From: DASTFP01 sp963816855
GTDB taxonomy: Bacteria; Verrucomicrobiota; Verrucomicrobiia; Chthoniobacterales; Terrimicrobiaceae
Direction: 5' to 3'
Length of the DNA stretch: 64,000 bases
Assembly (NCBI GenBank): GCA_963816855.1
Contig: CAWFMA010000007.1
Coordinates: 186,001 to 250,000, forward strand
Under the pieces are notes generated by a model. It was not told the DNA's origin, ran no database searches, and was given only the letters and a program-made list of their open reading frames with translations. The first letter of the stretch is position 1, and each line of letters begins with the position of its first letter. A program made the translations under genes and the position numbers. Shown here piece by piece: positions 25,895-34,375 of this stretch.

Positions 25895-26300
25895 AGCGTC
25901 ATGGCGAAGTTCCGTTTGCCGGTCCGTCTCCAACGGTATTTCACGTCTCCAATCGGGCCAAGCGGTAAGCCGTTTCAAGCCCTGAACTTGCTGCCTCAGC
26001 CCTATCGTTAAACTGCCTTTCTGCGAAGGGTTCCCTTCGTCCGAGATCGATACCAGACCACTTCCGCGACTCCAAGCGAAGAAACGAAGAAAGCAGGAAC
26101 CGCTGCCTCCCGGTGCCGGCCCCGAGAGGAATAGGGCTTTAGGCAGCGATCGCGAGGCAGATCCTCCAAGGGTCGCAAAGAGATCTCCCGCCAAGCAAAG
26201 AGACAATACGACGGTCCGCGGGTTCCCTCCCTGAACTGCAGGCCTTTCCCAATCCGGTTATTTCAATCCTTCAGGAGCCTTCTGCCTTCGAAGAAAAACC
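25895..26300. other. intergenic stretch upstream of the sensor kinase
   Basis: About 400 bases between the pgm stop and the kinase ATG. A long open frame continues from the kinase, but its composition (Ser/Gly/Pro/Arg runs) does not look like protein and no ribosome site marks an earlier start. No repeats or RNA genes were seen. Confidence 0.4.
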
Positions 26301-27947
26301 TCATCCTCCCGCCAAGGAGCGGCTGACAATCTCTTTGGCTTGCTCGACGATGGAGGCCAGATGCTCATGGCTTTTGAGGCTCTCTGCATAGAGCTTGTAG
26401 ATATTCTCGGTTCCGGACGGACGGGCGGCAAACCAACCGCTTGTCGAGACAACTTTTAGCCCGCCGATCGGCGCGTCGTTTCCCGGGGCGCGCGTGAGCT
26501 TGGCCGTGATCTGCTCGCCGGCAAGCTCGGTAGCGGTGACGGCTTCCGGCGACAGTTTTTTGAGCAGGTTCTTCTGCTCGGGGGTCGCGGCGGCGTCAAT
26601 CCGGGTGTAGTATGGCGTGCCGAACTCGGCGGTCATCTCTTGGTAGTGCTTGCCAGGATCCTTCCCGGTGCGCGCGGTAATTTCCGCTGCCAGCAGGCTC
26701 AGGATAAGGCCGTCCTTGTCGGTGCTCCAGACCGTGCCGTCGGTTCGCAGGAAACTCGCGCCGGCGCTTTCCTCGCCGCCGAAGCAACAGGAGCCATCGA
26801 ACAGGCCTGGCGTAAACCACTTGAAGCCCACCGGCACCTCCCACAGTTTGCGATCCAGGCTTCCGACGACGCGGTCTATGAGACAGCTGCTGACCAGGGT
26901 TTTGCCGACGACGGCGCGAGTTGACCACTGCGGCCGGTGACCCAGGAGGTAACGAATGGCTACCGCGAGGTAGTGGTTTGGGTTCATGAGTCCGACCGAC
27001 GGCGTGACGATGCCGTGGCGGTCGGCGTCGGGATCATTGCCGAAAGCGACGTCGAATCGGTCCTTGAGGCTTACCAGGCTGGCCATGGCGTAAGGACTTG
27101 AGCAGTCCATGCGAATCTTTCCGTCATGATCCACCGTCATGAACGAGAACGTGGGATCGATAGCCGAATTGACGATCGTAATTCCAAGACCGTAACGCTC
27201 GGCAAGCGGAGCCCAATATGCCGCGGAGGCACCGCCGAGAGGATCGACGCCGATTCTCACTCCCGCAGAGCGGATGGCTTCGAGATCGATAACGTTTGCG
27301 AGATCCTGCACGTAGCCGCCGACGAAGTCCTCGGCGTGGGTTGTCGAGGCCTTGAGCGCGGCTTCAAACTTGATACGGCGAATGCCCTTGTTTCCCCCGC
27401 GCAGCAGTTCGTTGGCCCGATTCTGGATTGCGTCCGTAACATCCGTGTCGGCCGGGCCGCCATTTGTCAGATTGTACTTGAAGCCGCCGTCAGTCGGCGG
27501 GTTGTGGGAGGGGGTCACAACAATGCCATCGGCCAGTCCCTGTGAGCGATTTTGGTTATGTGTCAGGATGGCGCGCGAAATGACCGGCGTCGGAGTGAAT
27601 CCATCGTCGCTCTGGATAAAAGTCTCCACTCCGTTTGCGGCGAGCACCTCGAGCGCCACACGTTCGGCGGGGCGGGAGAGAGCGTGGGTATCTTTTCCCA
27701 TGAAGAGCGGGCCAGTCACCCCTTGGTTGTGCCGATACTCGCAAATGGCCTGCGTAATGGCCAGAATGTGGGCTTCGGTGAAGGTCGAATTCGAGCTCGT
27801 GCCCCGATGGCCGCTTGTGCCGAAGCTCACAAGCTGGTTGGGGTCGGAAATATCGGGTTTTGTTCCGTAGAACGCCTCTTCGAGTTTGTTGACGTCAATC
27901 AGGAGTTCTTTGGGGGCAGGCTTGCCGGCTAGGGGATGTGTGCTCAT
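26301..27947 (-). CDS. pgm: alpha-D-glucose phosphate-specific phosphoglucomutase
   Basis: 548 residues from the ATG at 27945-27947, almost the E. coli Pgm length (546). The frame is open further upstream but homology starts at MSTHPLAGKPAPKELLIDVN. Motifs: FGTSGHRGTS at the N-terminus, the phosphoserine loop VVTPSHNPPTDGGFKY, the metal loop GNDPDADRHGIVTP, the sugar-binding FGGEESAGASFLR and the phosphate-binding ARPSGTENIYKLY. It interconverts glucose 1- and 6-phosphate, linking glycolysis with polysaccharide and glycogen synthesis. It is monocistronic. Confidence 0.95.
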   Translation of the reverse strand: MSTHPLAGKPAPKELLIDVNKLEEAFYGTKPDISDPNQLVSFGTSGHRGTSSNSTFTEAHILAITQAICEYRHNQGVTGPLFMGKDTHALSRPAERVALEVLAANGVETFIQSDDGFTPTPVISRAILTHNQNRSQGLADGIVVTPSHNPPTDGGFKYNLTNGGPADTDVTDAIQNRANELLRGGNKGIRRIKFEAALKASTTHAEDFVGGYVQDLANVIDLEAIRSAGVRIGVDPLGGASAAYWAPLAERYGLGITIVNSAIDPTFSFMTVDHDGKIRMDCSSPYAMASLVSLKDRFDVAFGNDPDADRHGIVTPSVGLMNPNHYLAVAIRYLLGHRPQWSTRAVVGKTLVSSCLIDRVVGSLDRKLWEVPVGFKWFTPGLFDGSCCFGGEESAGASFLRTDGTVWSTDKDGLILSLLAAEITARTGKDPGKHYQEMTAEFGTPYYTRIDAAATPEQKNLLKKLSPEAVTATELAGEQITAKLTRAPGNDAPIGGLKVVSTSGWFAARPSGTENIYKLYAESLKSHEHLASIVEQAKEIVSRSLAGG

Positions 27948-28446
27948 GGAAGGGATGGTTTCGAATGCTAGGTGTATCTGGCAAGCCTGCTTAGCGCAAC
28001 GCCGGTTTGAGTTAAACGAAAGGCCGGAGACTGTGAGAACACCCGCGGGCTCCGTGGAGGTCAATTTTCGAAGTCTTCCGGCATCGCGCCCAGAACTTTT
28101 GATCGACATCGGGATATCCGTCGCTACCCTCGCCATGCCGCTATGAGAGAATTCCCCCCGCGTTTTCTTTCTTTCTCCACCGTGGCCGTTTCCGGGTCCG
28201 ACAAGATTCGTTCTCTTCGCCCTCGCAGCTGGATCAAGTCGCTCGCGAAAAGCCGCGAAACGGCCCGGAGGCCAGCCTGCTCCCCGTGGCCGCCTTGGAG
28301 TCGGATTTATTCGCAAAAGGAACGAAGCTTTGTCACGCGGCCGGCCGCTTTTCTGACCATCCAGGTGGTCGGCTGTCAGCGTCCGGAGCGGGCGGAAGTT
28401 GGGATCGCCGAATCTTTACCCGGTTGAACGCGGACTTTACCCTCAT
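27948..28446. other. intergenic region between divergent pgm and fructokinase genes
   Basis: About 500 bases that should hold both promoters. It contains a diverged copy of the dispersed repeat at about 28026-28090 (separate entry). The rest shows no convincing coding or RNA gene. Confidence 0.45.
28026..28090 (-). repeat. diverged copy of the dispersed repeat (tail part)
   Basis: Read on the plus strand this has GAGACTGTGAGAACACCCGCG then GTCAATTTTCGAAG. In copies A and C, read on the minus strand, the same order is found: GAGNNTGTTGAA, ACCCGCG, then GTCAATTTTCG. Spacing and order agree but the sequence has decayed, and the inner palindrome is not seen. I call it a partial relic. Confidence 0.5.
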
Positions 28447-29358
28447 ATGAACACTGAATTCTATTCGTTTGGCGAAATCCTCTGGGATTGCCTCCCCTCG
28501 GGACGGCATGCGGGCGGCGCGCCATTTAACGTGACCGCCCATCTCGTGCAACTTGGCTCCTCTGCGTCGCTCATCTCCGCGATCGGCAACGATCCTCTTG
28601 GTGACGAGATTCTCAAGGTGGCCGAGGACAAGGGAGTGAACACGGGATTCGTGACTCGTGCCCGCGCGGAGCTCGCAACGGGAACCGTTCTGGTAACGGT
28701 GGATGCCAACGGAAACGCGAGCTATGACATCGTTCAGCCGGTGGCCTGGGACGAGATCAAGGTTCTTCCGGAAACTCTTGATGCGGTTTCGCAGGCTCGC
28801 GGGTTTATTTATGGCTCATTGGCCGGGCGCTCGCCCTACAACCTGGAGCAGGTGAATCGCCTGCTCGCGCTCGACGGTCCGGTGAAGTTTTTCGACGTCA
28901 ATTTGCGTCCGCCTTTTGCGCATCCCGCCCTGGTGATCGATCTGGCCAAGCACGCCGACGTTATCAAACTGAACGATGATGAGGTTGGCAAGCTGGCCAC
29001 CTGGTTGAAGACCGGCGAAGCGTCCTTCAATACCCCCAACGAACCGGACGAGCTTGCCCAGGCGTGCGAGACTTTGGGGAAAGCGACCAATACTTCCCGC
29101 GTTTGTATCACCAGGGCTTCGAAGGGCGCAGCGCTCTGGGACAACGGGGAGTTGATCTGCGTCAGCGCTCCGCGGGTCGTCGTCAAGGATACCGTCGGCG
29201 CGGGCGACTCCTTCATGGCCGGTCTGATGATTGGCCTGACGCGCGGTGGCGATGTCCGGAAAGTCCTGGAAGATGCTTGCCGCGTGGGTGCCTTCGTCGC
29301 CTCGCACGATGGAGCAATACCGCTGCTGCCGCCGGAGATTGTTCGTCCGTTCAAGTGA
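28447..29358 (+). CDS. PfkB-family kinase, fructokinase-like
   Basis: 303 residues from the ATG at 28447 (MNTEFYSFGEILWDCLPSGR). The opening FGEILWDCLP and GGAPFNVTAHLVQLG are typical of bacterial fructokinases, and the catalytic motif KDTVGAGDSFMAGLMIGL is complete. It would phosphorylate fructose or a related ketose to feed glycolysis, matching the pgm gene it diverges from. The stop codon (29356-29358) lies two bases before the start of a repeat element. Confidence 0.88.
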   Translation: MNTEFYSFGEILWDCLPSGRHAGGAPFNVTAHLVQLGSSASLISAIGNDPLGDEILKVAEDKGVNTGFVTRARAELATGTVLVTVDANGNASYDIVQPVAWDEIKVLPETLDAVSQARGFIYGSLAGRSPYNLEQVNRLLALDGPVKFFDVNLRPPFAHPALVIDLAKHADVIKLNDDEVGKLATWLKTGEASFNTPNEPDELAQACETLGKATNTSRVCITRASKGAALWDNGELICVSAPRVVVKDTVGAGDSFMAGLMIGLTRGGDVRKVLEDACRVGAFVASHDGAIPLLPPEIVRPFK

Positions 29359-29360
29359 TC

Positions 29361-29538
29361 CTAGGAGCGGTTCAGGCGGCGAAGGCCGCCGAAAAGGGGA
29401 AAGACTTGTCCGTGGCGCCACGGCTTGCGGGGAGATGGGGACCCCGCAACCCCATCAAGCCTGCGCTTTGCTCCTTGCGATCTTTCGAAAATTGACCGCA
29501 ACGTGGCATACGCGGGTGTTGTTCAACAGGCTCCTACC
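29361..29538 (+). repeat. dispersed repeat, compact copy (unit C)
   Basis: About 176 bases with short inverted ends: TAGGAGC at 29362 and, on the other strand, TAGGAGCCTGTTGAACAAC ending at 29536. Bases 29405-29517 match 19941-20052 of unit A with about 5 differences in 112. Inside is a hairpin with stems TTGCGGGG and CCCCGCAA. It begins just after the fructokinase stop and overlaps the 3' end of the convergent membrane-protein gene. Confidence 0.78.
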
Positions 29539-30563
29539 TCGTGGTCCGGTTTTGAAGGTGGAGAGATTCGTTGAGCGGACCGGGAGCCGGCCAGTAAGGC
29601 GAGCCCAATCAAGCCCCAAGTCAGCTCGCGGACCCGATAAATCACTCCCGCCGCCAACCCCTGCGCCGCGCCCAAACCAAGCATGGCAAAGACCAGGGCT
29701 CTGCCCGCTTCCTGGGTGCCCGCCCGCAAAGGCACGAAGAAAGTGAGATTGTTCAGGGCAACCCCCAGCACTTCGACCGCCAGGGCTAGCTCCAAGGTGA
29801 CAGGGACTCCGAAAAAAAACAGGATCAGATAAGTCTCGAGGATGCCGGCGGCGTAGCCGAAAGCAAAGCTCGCTGACGAAATGATAATTCGCCCCGCCGA
29901 CTCCCGATGCACCCGGGCCATTTCGGCATCGACCTGCTCGATGGATGGCCGCAGCGACGCCAGAAACCGGAGCAGGCGCCATCGGCTCAACGCGGCCACG
30001 CCCTGTGTAAGCAGCCCGCGACGCTGCGCGAACAGCAATCCGGCCAACAAGACGGAAAAGACGCATAGGCTGGCGAAGATTCCCCATCGAACCGTGACCG
30101 GGAGGCCTGTGTCGTCGATCACCAAAAGCAGGCCAATGGCGACGAAACCGACGAGTCCGACGGTTTGAGTGATTTTCGCGACCATGACGGACGCGACCAG
30201 GGGAGGCGCGGGCATCTCCGTTTGCAGCATGCGGACCCGGACAAACTCGCCCCCCATCGTGGCTGTCGGGGTCAGCGCGTTCGCCGCGTCGCCCGCGACG
30301 CGCGCCGAAATCAATCGGCAAAACGGGGGCACGCGCCGGCCGCCGGGAAACGCGGCGCGCCAGCCCAGGGTGTTGAAAAGGATCGGCACAATCTCGGCGG
30401 CGAGAATCAGAAAGATCCCCCAGCCCACCAGGCGCAGATTGGCCAGGACATTTTCGATTCCGAGCCGCGCCAGGAGGACAAAAAACAGGACAATGCCGCA
30501 GGCCAGCACGAGCCGCTCGGCGACTCGCAAACCTCGCCCAACGAAGTTGGGACGCAGGGTCAC
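29523..30563 (-). CDS. flippase-like / LPG-synthase N-terminal-type membrane protein (UPF0104)
   Basis: About 346 residues from the GTG at 30561-30563; the frame is open to 30812, but the earlier part looks non-coding. There are about eight membrane segments. Family landmarks are the polar NALTPTATMGGEFVRVRML and the C-terminal FFVPLRAGTQEAG followed by RVRELTWGLIGLALL. This family includes the HpnL and AglD-type lipid or glycolipid transport proteins and the membrane part of MprF. Substrate unknown. The last residues and the TGA are encoded by the end of the repeat element. Confidence 0.78.
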   Translation of the reverse strand: MTLRPNFVGRGLRVAERLVLACGIVLFFVLLARLGIENVLANLRLVGWGIFLILAAEIVPILFNTLGWRAAFPGGRRVPPFCRLISARVAGDAANALTPTATMGGEFVRVRMLQTEMPAPPLVASVMVAKITQTVGLVGFVAIGLLLVIDDTGLPVTVRWGIFASLCVFSVLLAGLLFAQRRGLLTQGVAALSRWRLLRFLASLRPSIEQVDAEMARVHRESAGRIIISSASFAFGYAAGILETYLILFFFGVPVTLELALAVEVLGVALNNLTFFVPLRAGTQEAGRALVFAMLGLGAAQGLAAGVIYRVRELTWGLIGLALLAGSRSAQRISPPSKPDHEVGAC

Positions 30564-31085
30564 CGTGGGCGATAACGAGGCAGTCGCCGCAGCGCGCGAC
30601 GCCGTCCGCGAATGAGGCGGCTGACCACCAGATCCGTCCTGGCTGCCGCAACAGGAAGGGGAGGCGCCTCTGATTGTCCGTTCGTCTTGCTGAACTCGCC
30701 AGAGAGTCATTTGCCAAATTTGGCTCGTCGCCGCGGCCCGTGAGGCGAGGCACCCGGTTGCGTGAGACCGGCCGCGCGCCCGGCGGTCATTGACTGCGCC
30801 CCCAATCGGCAACGGATCTCGGCGGCATCATCCCGATCGTCCCGCCCCCGGGCTTGAGTGTTGGCCTGCATTTTCCGACGATGCTAGAATCTAAGGGGCA
30901 AGGGTCAAGGCCGCTGGAAGCACGTAGACCTGATTTCCAGATCGAAGATGGTCCGTTCACCTTCCCGTGGGAGGTTCCTCGCGCGGCGAAGAATGTAATT
31001 TAAGTAAGGGGAACTCAGGGAAGGGTCAGCCTTTTCCGGCTATGGGCCGAGCGTTTCCTTGAATTGTGTGCCTTGGCTTGCGGTG
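30564..31085. other. intergenic stretch between the membrane protein and fabF
   Basis: About 520 bases. Part of it is the open but unlikely N-terminal extension of the membrane-protein frame. Nothing else with coding character was seen, and no RNA gene or repeat was recognised. Confidence 0.4.
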
Positions 31086-32372
31086 CTATTTCCCGTCGCA
31101 AGCCATCACCACGAGGGCAGTGTTGTGTCCGCCGAACCCGAACGAATTGTTGACGGCCACGCGTACCTTCGCCTCGCGGGCCTGGTTTGGCACATAGTCG
31201 AGATCGCACTCGGGATCGGGCGTATCCAGGTTGATCGTCGGAGGAATCACGCCATCCCTCATCGCCAGGGCGCAGACCGCGAGTTCAACAGCGCCGGCTG
31301 CTCCGAGAAGATGACCGGTCATCGACTTGGTCGAACTGATCGCCACCCGGCGCGCCTCTTCGCCCAACGCCAGCTTAATCGCCCGAGTCTCGCAGAGATC
31401 GCCGATTGACGTGGATGTCGCGTGAGCGTTGATGTAGTCCACTTCGCCGGCATTTACTTCCGCGTGACGCATGGCGATCTTCATTGCGCGTGCGACATCC
31501 CGCCCCTCGGGGTGGGGTTGGGTCATGTGGTAGGCATCCGCCGTGCATCCATAGCCGGCAAGCTCACAATAGATCTGCGCCCGGCGATCGCGCGCATGTT
31601 CGAGTTCTTCGAGGACGAGCACACCGGCTCCTTCTCCCATGATGAAGCCATCCCGGTCCCTGTCAAACGGACGGCTGGCCTTTTCGGGTTCGTCATTGCG
31701 CAAGCTCAAGGCTTTCATCGCCGAAAAGCCGGCCACGCCCAGCGGGGTGATCGTCGCCTCGCACCCGCCGGCCAGGAAAATATCGGCTTCGCCATATTTG
31801 ATCGAACGCCAGGCCTCGCCAAGTGAGTGGCCGCCCGTGGCGCACGCGGAGACGATGCAGATGTTGGGGCCTTTCAAGTCGAAGGCCAGGGAAACGAGGG
31901 CGCTCGCCGCGTTTCCCATCATGCTGGTAATCGCAAACGGCGAAAGCCGGGAAGGCCCCTGATCGACGAGACGACGCGCGGATCGTTCCATGCTTTCAAG
32001 ACCTCCGATCCCAGTTCCAATCGACACGCCGAAGCGCTCGCGCTCGATCCTGTCCAGCTCCAGCCCAGAATCGTCCAAAGCCATTTTCGACGCAGCCATC
32101 GCGAATTGCATGAAACGGTCAGAACGCTTGATGATTTTCGGATTCTGAAAATATGCCGCCGGATCAAAGCCGGTGACCTCTCCCGCGATCTGGCACGGGA
32201 ATTGCGCGGAGTCGAACGCCGAGAAGCGGCGGATGCCGCTTCGCCCACTCACGGTGTTTCGCCAAAATTCCGCGGTCGTCGCGCCGTTCGGTGCGACGAC
32301 GCCGATCCCGGTAATCACCACTTTGCGTTTTTCCACGAGGCTAGTCCTGGCCGGAGATTCCGTCAGCTTCAC
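31086..32372 (-). CDS. fabF: 3-oxoacyl-[ACP] synthase II
   Basis: About 428 residues from a GTG at 32370-32372, or 416 from the GTG at 32336, nearer to where homology begins (KRKVVITGIGVVAPNG). The catalytic triad is present: the cysteine in VSACATGGHSLGEA, and the histidines in INAHATSTSIGD and KSMTGHLLGAAGA. It condenses malonyl-ACP with acyl-ACP in fatty-acid elongation. No acpP or fabG is adjacent, so this may be a lone extra KAS II rather than part of the main fab cluster. Confidence 0.92.
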   Translation of the reverse strand: MKLTESPARTSLVEKRKVVITGIGVVAPNGATTAEFWRNTVSGRSGIRRFSAFDSAQFPCQIAGEVTGFDPAAYFQNPKIIKRSDRFMQFAMAASKMALDDSGLELDRIERERFGVSIGTGIGGLESMERSARRLVDQGPSRLSPFAITSMMGNAASALVSLAFDLKGPNICIVSACATGGHSLGEAWRSIKYGEADIFLAGGCEATITPLGVAGFSAMKALSLRNDEPEKASRPFDRDRDGFIMGEGAGVLVLEELEHARDRRAQIYCELAGYGCTADAYHMTQPHPEGRDVARAMKIAMRHAEVNAGEVDYINAHATSTSIGDLCETRAIKLALGEEARRVAISSTKSMTGHLLGAAGAVELAVCALAMRDGVIPPTINLDTPDPECDLDYVPNQAREAKVRVAVNNSFGFGGHNTALVVMACDGK

Positions 32373-32879
32373 TTATGATATTCAATGCGCAATGCAATTC
32401 CTTGGCATACCGCACGCACAACGTGCTGCATCGTGTGATTCGATGCGGCATGCTTCGGAGGGATCGCAAGGCGCGTCGGTTCGTTTCCAAGCGGACGGCT
32501 GAGTCGTTCCAAGCTCCGGACATTTTGATCCGGATTCGCCGGAAACTGCACGCAAAAATCTTTGAAAACCGATGGGACCTGCGAGGGGAGCCATAGGAGA
32601 GCTACCGCGGCGCATTTTTTCGCGCGGCGCCGAAAGCCCTGCCGCGGTTGATAGAAAATTCCTGGCAACTGTGATCGACAGGCGGGTATTGGTCCTGGTG
32701 AAAGGCTCCGCCCGCTTACAAAAGTGAGGATTATTCTAATCCGATCCAACTCTCTTAAGCCGCTCGGGAAGCTCAGGCTCGTTGCGTGGAGCAACGCCAG
32801 AAGGCGTTAGCCGACGCCGGCCCCGAAACGGCAATCCTTGACCTCCATGAATGCTGACCTGCTCGCGCTCGCCTTCAGC
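32373..32879. other. intergenic stretch between fabF and the LacI gene
   Basis: About 500 bases. The small open frames overlap each other on both strands and none has a ribosome site or recognisable protein. I see no repeat of the 19.8-kb family and no RNA gene. Confidence 0.4.
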
Positions 32880-33968
32880 TCACTCCACAACAGTTCCTTG
32901 TGAACGACAGGATGAGGCGCGAACGAGAAGCTGCGGCTCAACGAGGATTTGTCTCGGGCGAGCCGGCGACCGTCCATTGATGAAATCGAGCAGCATTCGC
33001 GTGGCATCCTGGCCGATTCGGAGGCGCTGTTGCTCCACCGTGCTCAACGGCACGCGCAGATACCGGCCATAGTGATGACCGCCGACTCCAATAATGCCGA
33101 ACTGCTCGGGAATTCGCAGACCACGATCCAGCGCTGCCTGCATGGCTCCAATGGCGATTGGATCGCTCGCCGCGAACACGGCCTCCGGAGGCAACGGCAA
33201 GTCAAACAGCTTTTGCATGGCTTCATAGCCTCCGGATTCTTCGTGGTAGTTTGATTCGACAATGAGCTCCGGCGCCGGGCCAAAAGAGAGCTTTCTAAGA
33301 GCCTTCAAATAGCCCTTCCGGCGACCGATCGCCGTGGCCACCGAATGCGGACCGCTGATGTGAGCAATCCGACGATAACCCTGCGCCGCCAGGTGATTTG
33401 TCGCCTGAAGACCGATCGCCTCATCGTCGCCTCCCACAAATGGGAGCCGCGGAAACCGACGATCCACAAAGACAGCAGGGACAGCAAGGTTCGCAAAAGC
33501 CCGTTTCCAATCCCGGGTCCGCGCGCTGTGCGCGGAAGCAATGAGAAGACCATCGACGCGTCGTGACTTCAGCATGCGAAGAATCCGATCCTCCTTCTCG
33601 GCGCTTTCACCGGTATTGCAAACAAGAAGGCTGTATCCCTCCTCGCTGGAGACGGAGTCGACACCTTTCATCAACTCGGAAAAAAACGACCGGGAGAGAT
33701 CGGGGACCACGACCCCCAGGACGTTGGAGCGCCGCGTGACGAGGCTCCGGGCGATCGAGTCCGGTTGATATCCAAGTTCCTCAGCGACCGCGAGAACCCG
33801 CTGGCGAGTCGTTTGACTGATGTCTTCGCGATTCTGCAGGGCAGCGCTGACCGTGGAAATCGATACGTCGAGCCGACGGGCGATATCTTTAAGGCGAATA
33901 GCCTTCGAAGGCCTTTTAAGCGGTGAACCCACGAAAAATTTAATTGAGGCTAGCGGAAACTGTAGCAC
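32880..33968 (-). CDS. LacI-family transcriptional regulator
   Basis: 362 residues from a GTG at 33966-33968, or 350 from the GTG at 33932, nearer the domain. The LacI helix-turn-helix with hinge helix is clear: IRLKDIARRLDVSISTVSAA, then QPDSIARSL. The rest is the periplasmic-binding-like effector domain (VLGVVVPDLSRSFFSELMKG, and the dimer-helix IGVGGHHYGRYLRVPLSTVE). It diverges from the dhaK operon with about 400 bases between. Three palindromic CTAGAACGTT sites lie in that region, so it very likely represses the operon and itself. Confidence 0.92.
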   Translation of the reverse strand: MLQFPLASIKFFVGSPLKRPSKAIRLKDIARRLDVSISTVSAALQNREDISQTTRQRVLAVAEELGYQPDSIARSLVTRRSNVLGVVVPDLSRSFFSELMKGVDSVSSEEGYSLLVCNTGESAEKEDRILRMLKSRRVDGLLIASAHSARTRDWKRAFANLAVPAVFVDRRFPRLPFVGGDDEAIGLQATNHLAAQGYRRIAHISGPHSVATAIGRRKGYLKALRKLSFGPAPELIVESNYHEESGGYEAMQKLFDLPLPPEAVFAASDPIAIGAMQAALDRGLRIPEQFGIIGVGGHHYGRYLRVPLSTVEQQRLRIGQDATRMLLDFINGRSPARPRQILVEPQLLVRASSCRSQGTVVE

Positions 33969-33983
33969 ATGGATGACAATTTC

Positions 33984-33997
33984 CTAGAACGTTTCAG
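33984..33997. promoter_or_regulatory. putative LacI-type operator 1
   Basis: CTAGAACGTTTCAG, 15 bases upstream of the regulator start. It shares the CTAGAACGTT core with two sites near dhaK. The centre AACGTT has a CpG at the axis, as LacI-family operators usually do. Placement fits autoregulation. Confidence 0.5.
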
Positions 33998-34068
33998 ACC
34001 GATCGTCGCCTTTGGCCAGGGGAGGGCCCGGTTGGAAGTAGCCACGCATTTACCGTGGCGCCAAGGTT

Positions 34069-34133
34069 ACGCGGAGCGCTGCGGCTACGCTCTGCATTTG
34101 GCTCCGCGCGATCTTTCGGAAACCGACGGCAGC
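34069..34133 (-). repeat. possible distant copy of the dispersed repeat
   Basis: The segment with GCGGAGCGCTGCGGC, then CTGCATTTGGCTCC and GATCTTTCGGAAA resembles the body of unit B read on its minus strand (GCGGAGGGCTGCGGC, CGCATTTGGCTCC, GAGCTTCCAGGAA). The match is imperfect and no terminal repeats are seen, so homology is only probable. It lies between operator 1 and operator 2. Confidence 0.35.
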
Positions 34134-34207
34134 GTCGCCCGTGGGAGGGTCTCAACTGCCGGCCAAAGCTCGCGGCAAAAAAATTGCAAAATTCATTTGA
34201 CCGACCT

Positions 34208-34221
34208 CTAGAACGTTGTAG
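34208..34221. promoter_or_regulatory. putative LacI-type operator 2
   Basis: CTAGAACGTTGTAG. Its reverse complement is CTACAACGTTCTAG, so 12 of 14 positions are symmetric. It lies 155 bases before the dhaK ATG and 103 bases before operator 3. Confidence 0.6.
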
Positions 34222-34310
34222 CTTGCTCCGAGAATTTATTAGCTATTCCACGCTTCTTTGTTCAACCCCCACCGAATCTCGCGGCAACCCCCCATTTTTA
34301 TGCAATATAG

Positions 34311-34324
34311 CTAGAACGTTATAG
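34311..34324. promoter_or_regulatory. putative LacI-type operator 3, near the dhaK promoter
   Basis: CTAGAACGTTATAG, symmetric at 12 of 14 positions, 51 bases before the dhaK ATG. This is where a repressor would block transcription start. The three sites share CTAGAACGTT exactly, which is beyond chance in such a short region. Confidence 0.65.
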
Positions 34325-34375
34325 ATTCTGTAAAAATAAGGCAGCCGCTCAGATCGGTTCATTCGATTTACATCA

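Noticed and set aside
29455..30753. 432-codon minus-strand frame overlapping the flippase-like gene
   Set aside because: Different frame of the same region with Arg/Pro/Gly-rich content and no family; the 29523-30563 frame has membrane helices and known motifs.
32373..32879. Copy of the dispersed repeat or a small RNA in the fabF/lacI gap
   Set aside because: I compared the main motifs (GCATACGCGGG, GTCAATTTTCG, TAGGAGC) and none is present.
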